From contig JAIOWW010000065.1 of NCBI GenBank assembly GCA_021741925.1, positions 1 through 6,688 of the forward strand: a stretch of 6,688 bases of DNA. Reading direction: 5' to 3'. Numbering within the stretch: the stretch's first letter is position 1; every line of letters starts with the position of its first letter. Shown piece after piece: positions 6,197 through 6,688 of the stretch. The notes beneath the pieces are model-generated. The model was given only the letters and a program-made list of their open reading frames with translations, was not told the origin of the DNA and did not search any database. The stretch is from Pontimonas sp. Lineage in GTDB: Bacteria > Actinomycetota > Actinomycetes > Actinomycetales > Microbacteriaceae. The position numbers were made by a program, and so were the translations under genes.

Positions 6197-6498
6197 TGCC
6201 CACGCTGACGCTAGTGACCTCGGTATTCCTCTCCAAAGCGGAAGCTCTCGCTGTGTTGGAGGAAGCACTGGAGGCTCCGTGGAACATCGATGACCCGAGC
6301 GATGTCACACTCCCGCTTGACCAGGGGGTTGTGTTGAGTATCGAGATCCCGAAGTTTGGGGAGGATCTCCCGCTCACCCTGGATCTTCACCACGCGGAGG
6401 AGTCAGTGCTTCGAGAGGTTGCCGCTAAGGGCACCCGCACCCTCGAGACGACTCTCGGGTGGTCAATCCACGAAATCCCTAGGGGAGAAGTCGGTTAG
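6196..6498 (+). CDS. Hypothetical acidic 100-residue protein
   Basis: I do not recognise this protein. It is strongly acidic, with 18 Asp/Glu against 6 Lys/Arg, and has no cysteine, signal peptide or membrane segment, so it should be cytosolic. By eye the pattern is alternating: a strand near 3-11 (TLTLVTSVF), a helix near 13-27 (SKAEALAVLEEALEA), two strands near 45-65 (VVLSIEI, LPLTLDL), a helix near 66-78 (HHAEESVLREVAA), then a strand near 82-92. That would suit a small alpha/beta fold. The start is well supported by the AGGAGGGG site and by the TGATG overlap with the DUF2256 gene. The last 20 nt overlap, tail to tail, the end of aspS on the other strand. Its coupling to a basic zinc-ribbon-like protein could mean the two act together, but this is inference. 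Confidence 0.75.
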   Translation: MPTLTLVTSVFLSKAEALAVLEEALEAPWNIDDPSDVTLPLDQGVVLSIEIPKFGEDLPLTLDLHHAEESVLREVAAKGTRTLETTLGWSIHEIPRGEVG

Positions 6499-6688
6499 GT
6501 CCTCTGAAGAGGAACGTGGTCTCTCGAATACTGGATTGCTCCAGCATCAACATCATCACGCGGGCAAGCCCCATCCCGAACCCACCGTGGGGTGGGACAC
6601 CGTGGCGGAAGAAGTCAAAGTAGCTCTGGAGCTCATCCAGGTGCATTCCCTTGTCCTTGGCCTGTGCCTCGAGGATGTCAATGCGGTG
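6479..6688 (-). CDS. aspS: Aspartyl-tRNA synthetase, archaeal/non-discriminating type (C-terminal 69 residues; rest beyond the right edge)
   Basis: The frame is open from the right edge to a TAG at 6481-6479 and gives the end of a class II aminoacyl-tRNA synthetase. Such enzymes charge tRNA with aspartate, and in many bacteria this type also charges tRNA-Asn before amidation by GatCAB. The visible part includes a helix ending in YFDFFRHGVPPHGG and then class II motif 3, FGMGLARVMMLML, with the ATP-contacting Arg. The end, SSIRETTFLFRGPNRLLP, matches the usual IRE...LFPRD..RL.P tail. The motif-3 residue before the Arg is Ala, where AspRS proteins generally have Glu or Asp. An asparaginyl-tRNA synthetase is the main alternative; the short FRHGVPPHGG connection favours AspRS. 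The gene is convergent with the acidic 100-residue protein. Confidence 0.85.
   Translation of the reverse strand, partial: HRIDILEAQAKDKGMHLDELQSYFDFFRHGVPPHGGFGMGLARVMMLMLEQSSIRETTFLFRGPNRLLP

Noticed and set aside
4979..6268. A 429-codon open frame on the minus strand
   Set aside because: It is antisense to the end of the ATPase, the whole permease and the DUF2256 gene. The translation is full of His, Arg and Gln runs typical of a shadow frame and has no recognisable domain.
6564..6576. Apparent one-base frameshift in aspS
   Set aside because: A first reading of the C run gave a premature stop. Recounting the four Cs at 6569-6572 restores an intact frame through motif 3 to the TAG at 6479.

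Overview
The window looks like a chromosomal segment of an actinobacterium, most likely a Microbacteriaceae-type genome of moderate GC content. This is inferred from the protein character: a DrrA/DrrB-like exporter, an FCD-type GntR regulator, an archaeal-type aspartyl-tRNA synthetase ending in an FRGPNRL-type tail, and ATGA stop/start overlaps. It was not computed. Nothing in it resembles a phage, insertion sequence, CRISPR array, tRNA or rRNA.

Positions 1-4016 hold a four-gene minus-strand cluster, read right to left: a GntR/FCD regulator (4016-3330), a beta-hydroxyacid dehydrogenase of the 3-hydroxyisobutyrate/tartronate-semialdehyde reductase family (3293-2406), an enolase-superfamily dehydratase or racemase of the mandelate racemase subgroup (2403-1249), and a succinate-semialdehyde-type aldehyde dehydrogenase (from 1252, running off the left edge). 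Gaps are 36 nt, 2 nt and a 4-nt overlap, so it should be one transcript. The enzyme set suggests catabolism of a hydroxy or sugar acid: the enolase-family enzyme acts on a carbon acid, the aldehyde dehydrogenase oxidises a semialdehyde, and the hydroxyacid dehydrogenase interconverts a hydroxy acid and its oxo form. The substrate cannot be read from sequence.

Positions 4017-4214 are a divergent intergenic region. It carries several small dyads, including GTCAA-N8-TTGAC, whose left arm overlaps a perfect TTGACA on the minus strand.

Positions 4215-6004 encode an ABC exporter on the plus strand: a DrrA-like ATPase and an ABC-2 permease, translationally coupled through an ATGA overlap. Next come a 49-residue DUF2256 zinc-ribbon-like protein (6047-6196) and a coupled, acidic 100-residue protein of unknown function (6196-6498). 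The 3' end of the last gene overlaps by 20 nt the 3' end of a convergent minus-strand gene, aspS, which enters from the right edge.

No wholly new system can be demonstrated. The points most worth following up are the unassigned catabolic cluster and its possible operator, the substituted active-site loops in two of its enzymes, and the coupled DUF2256/acidic-protein pair.
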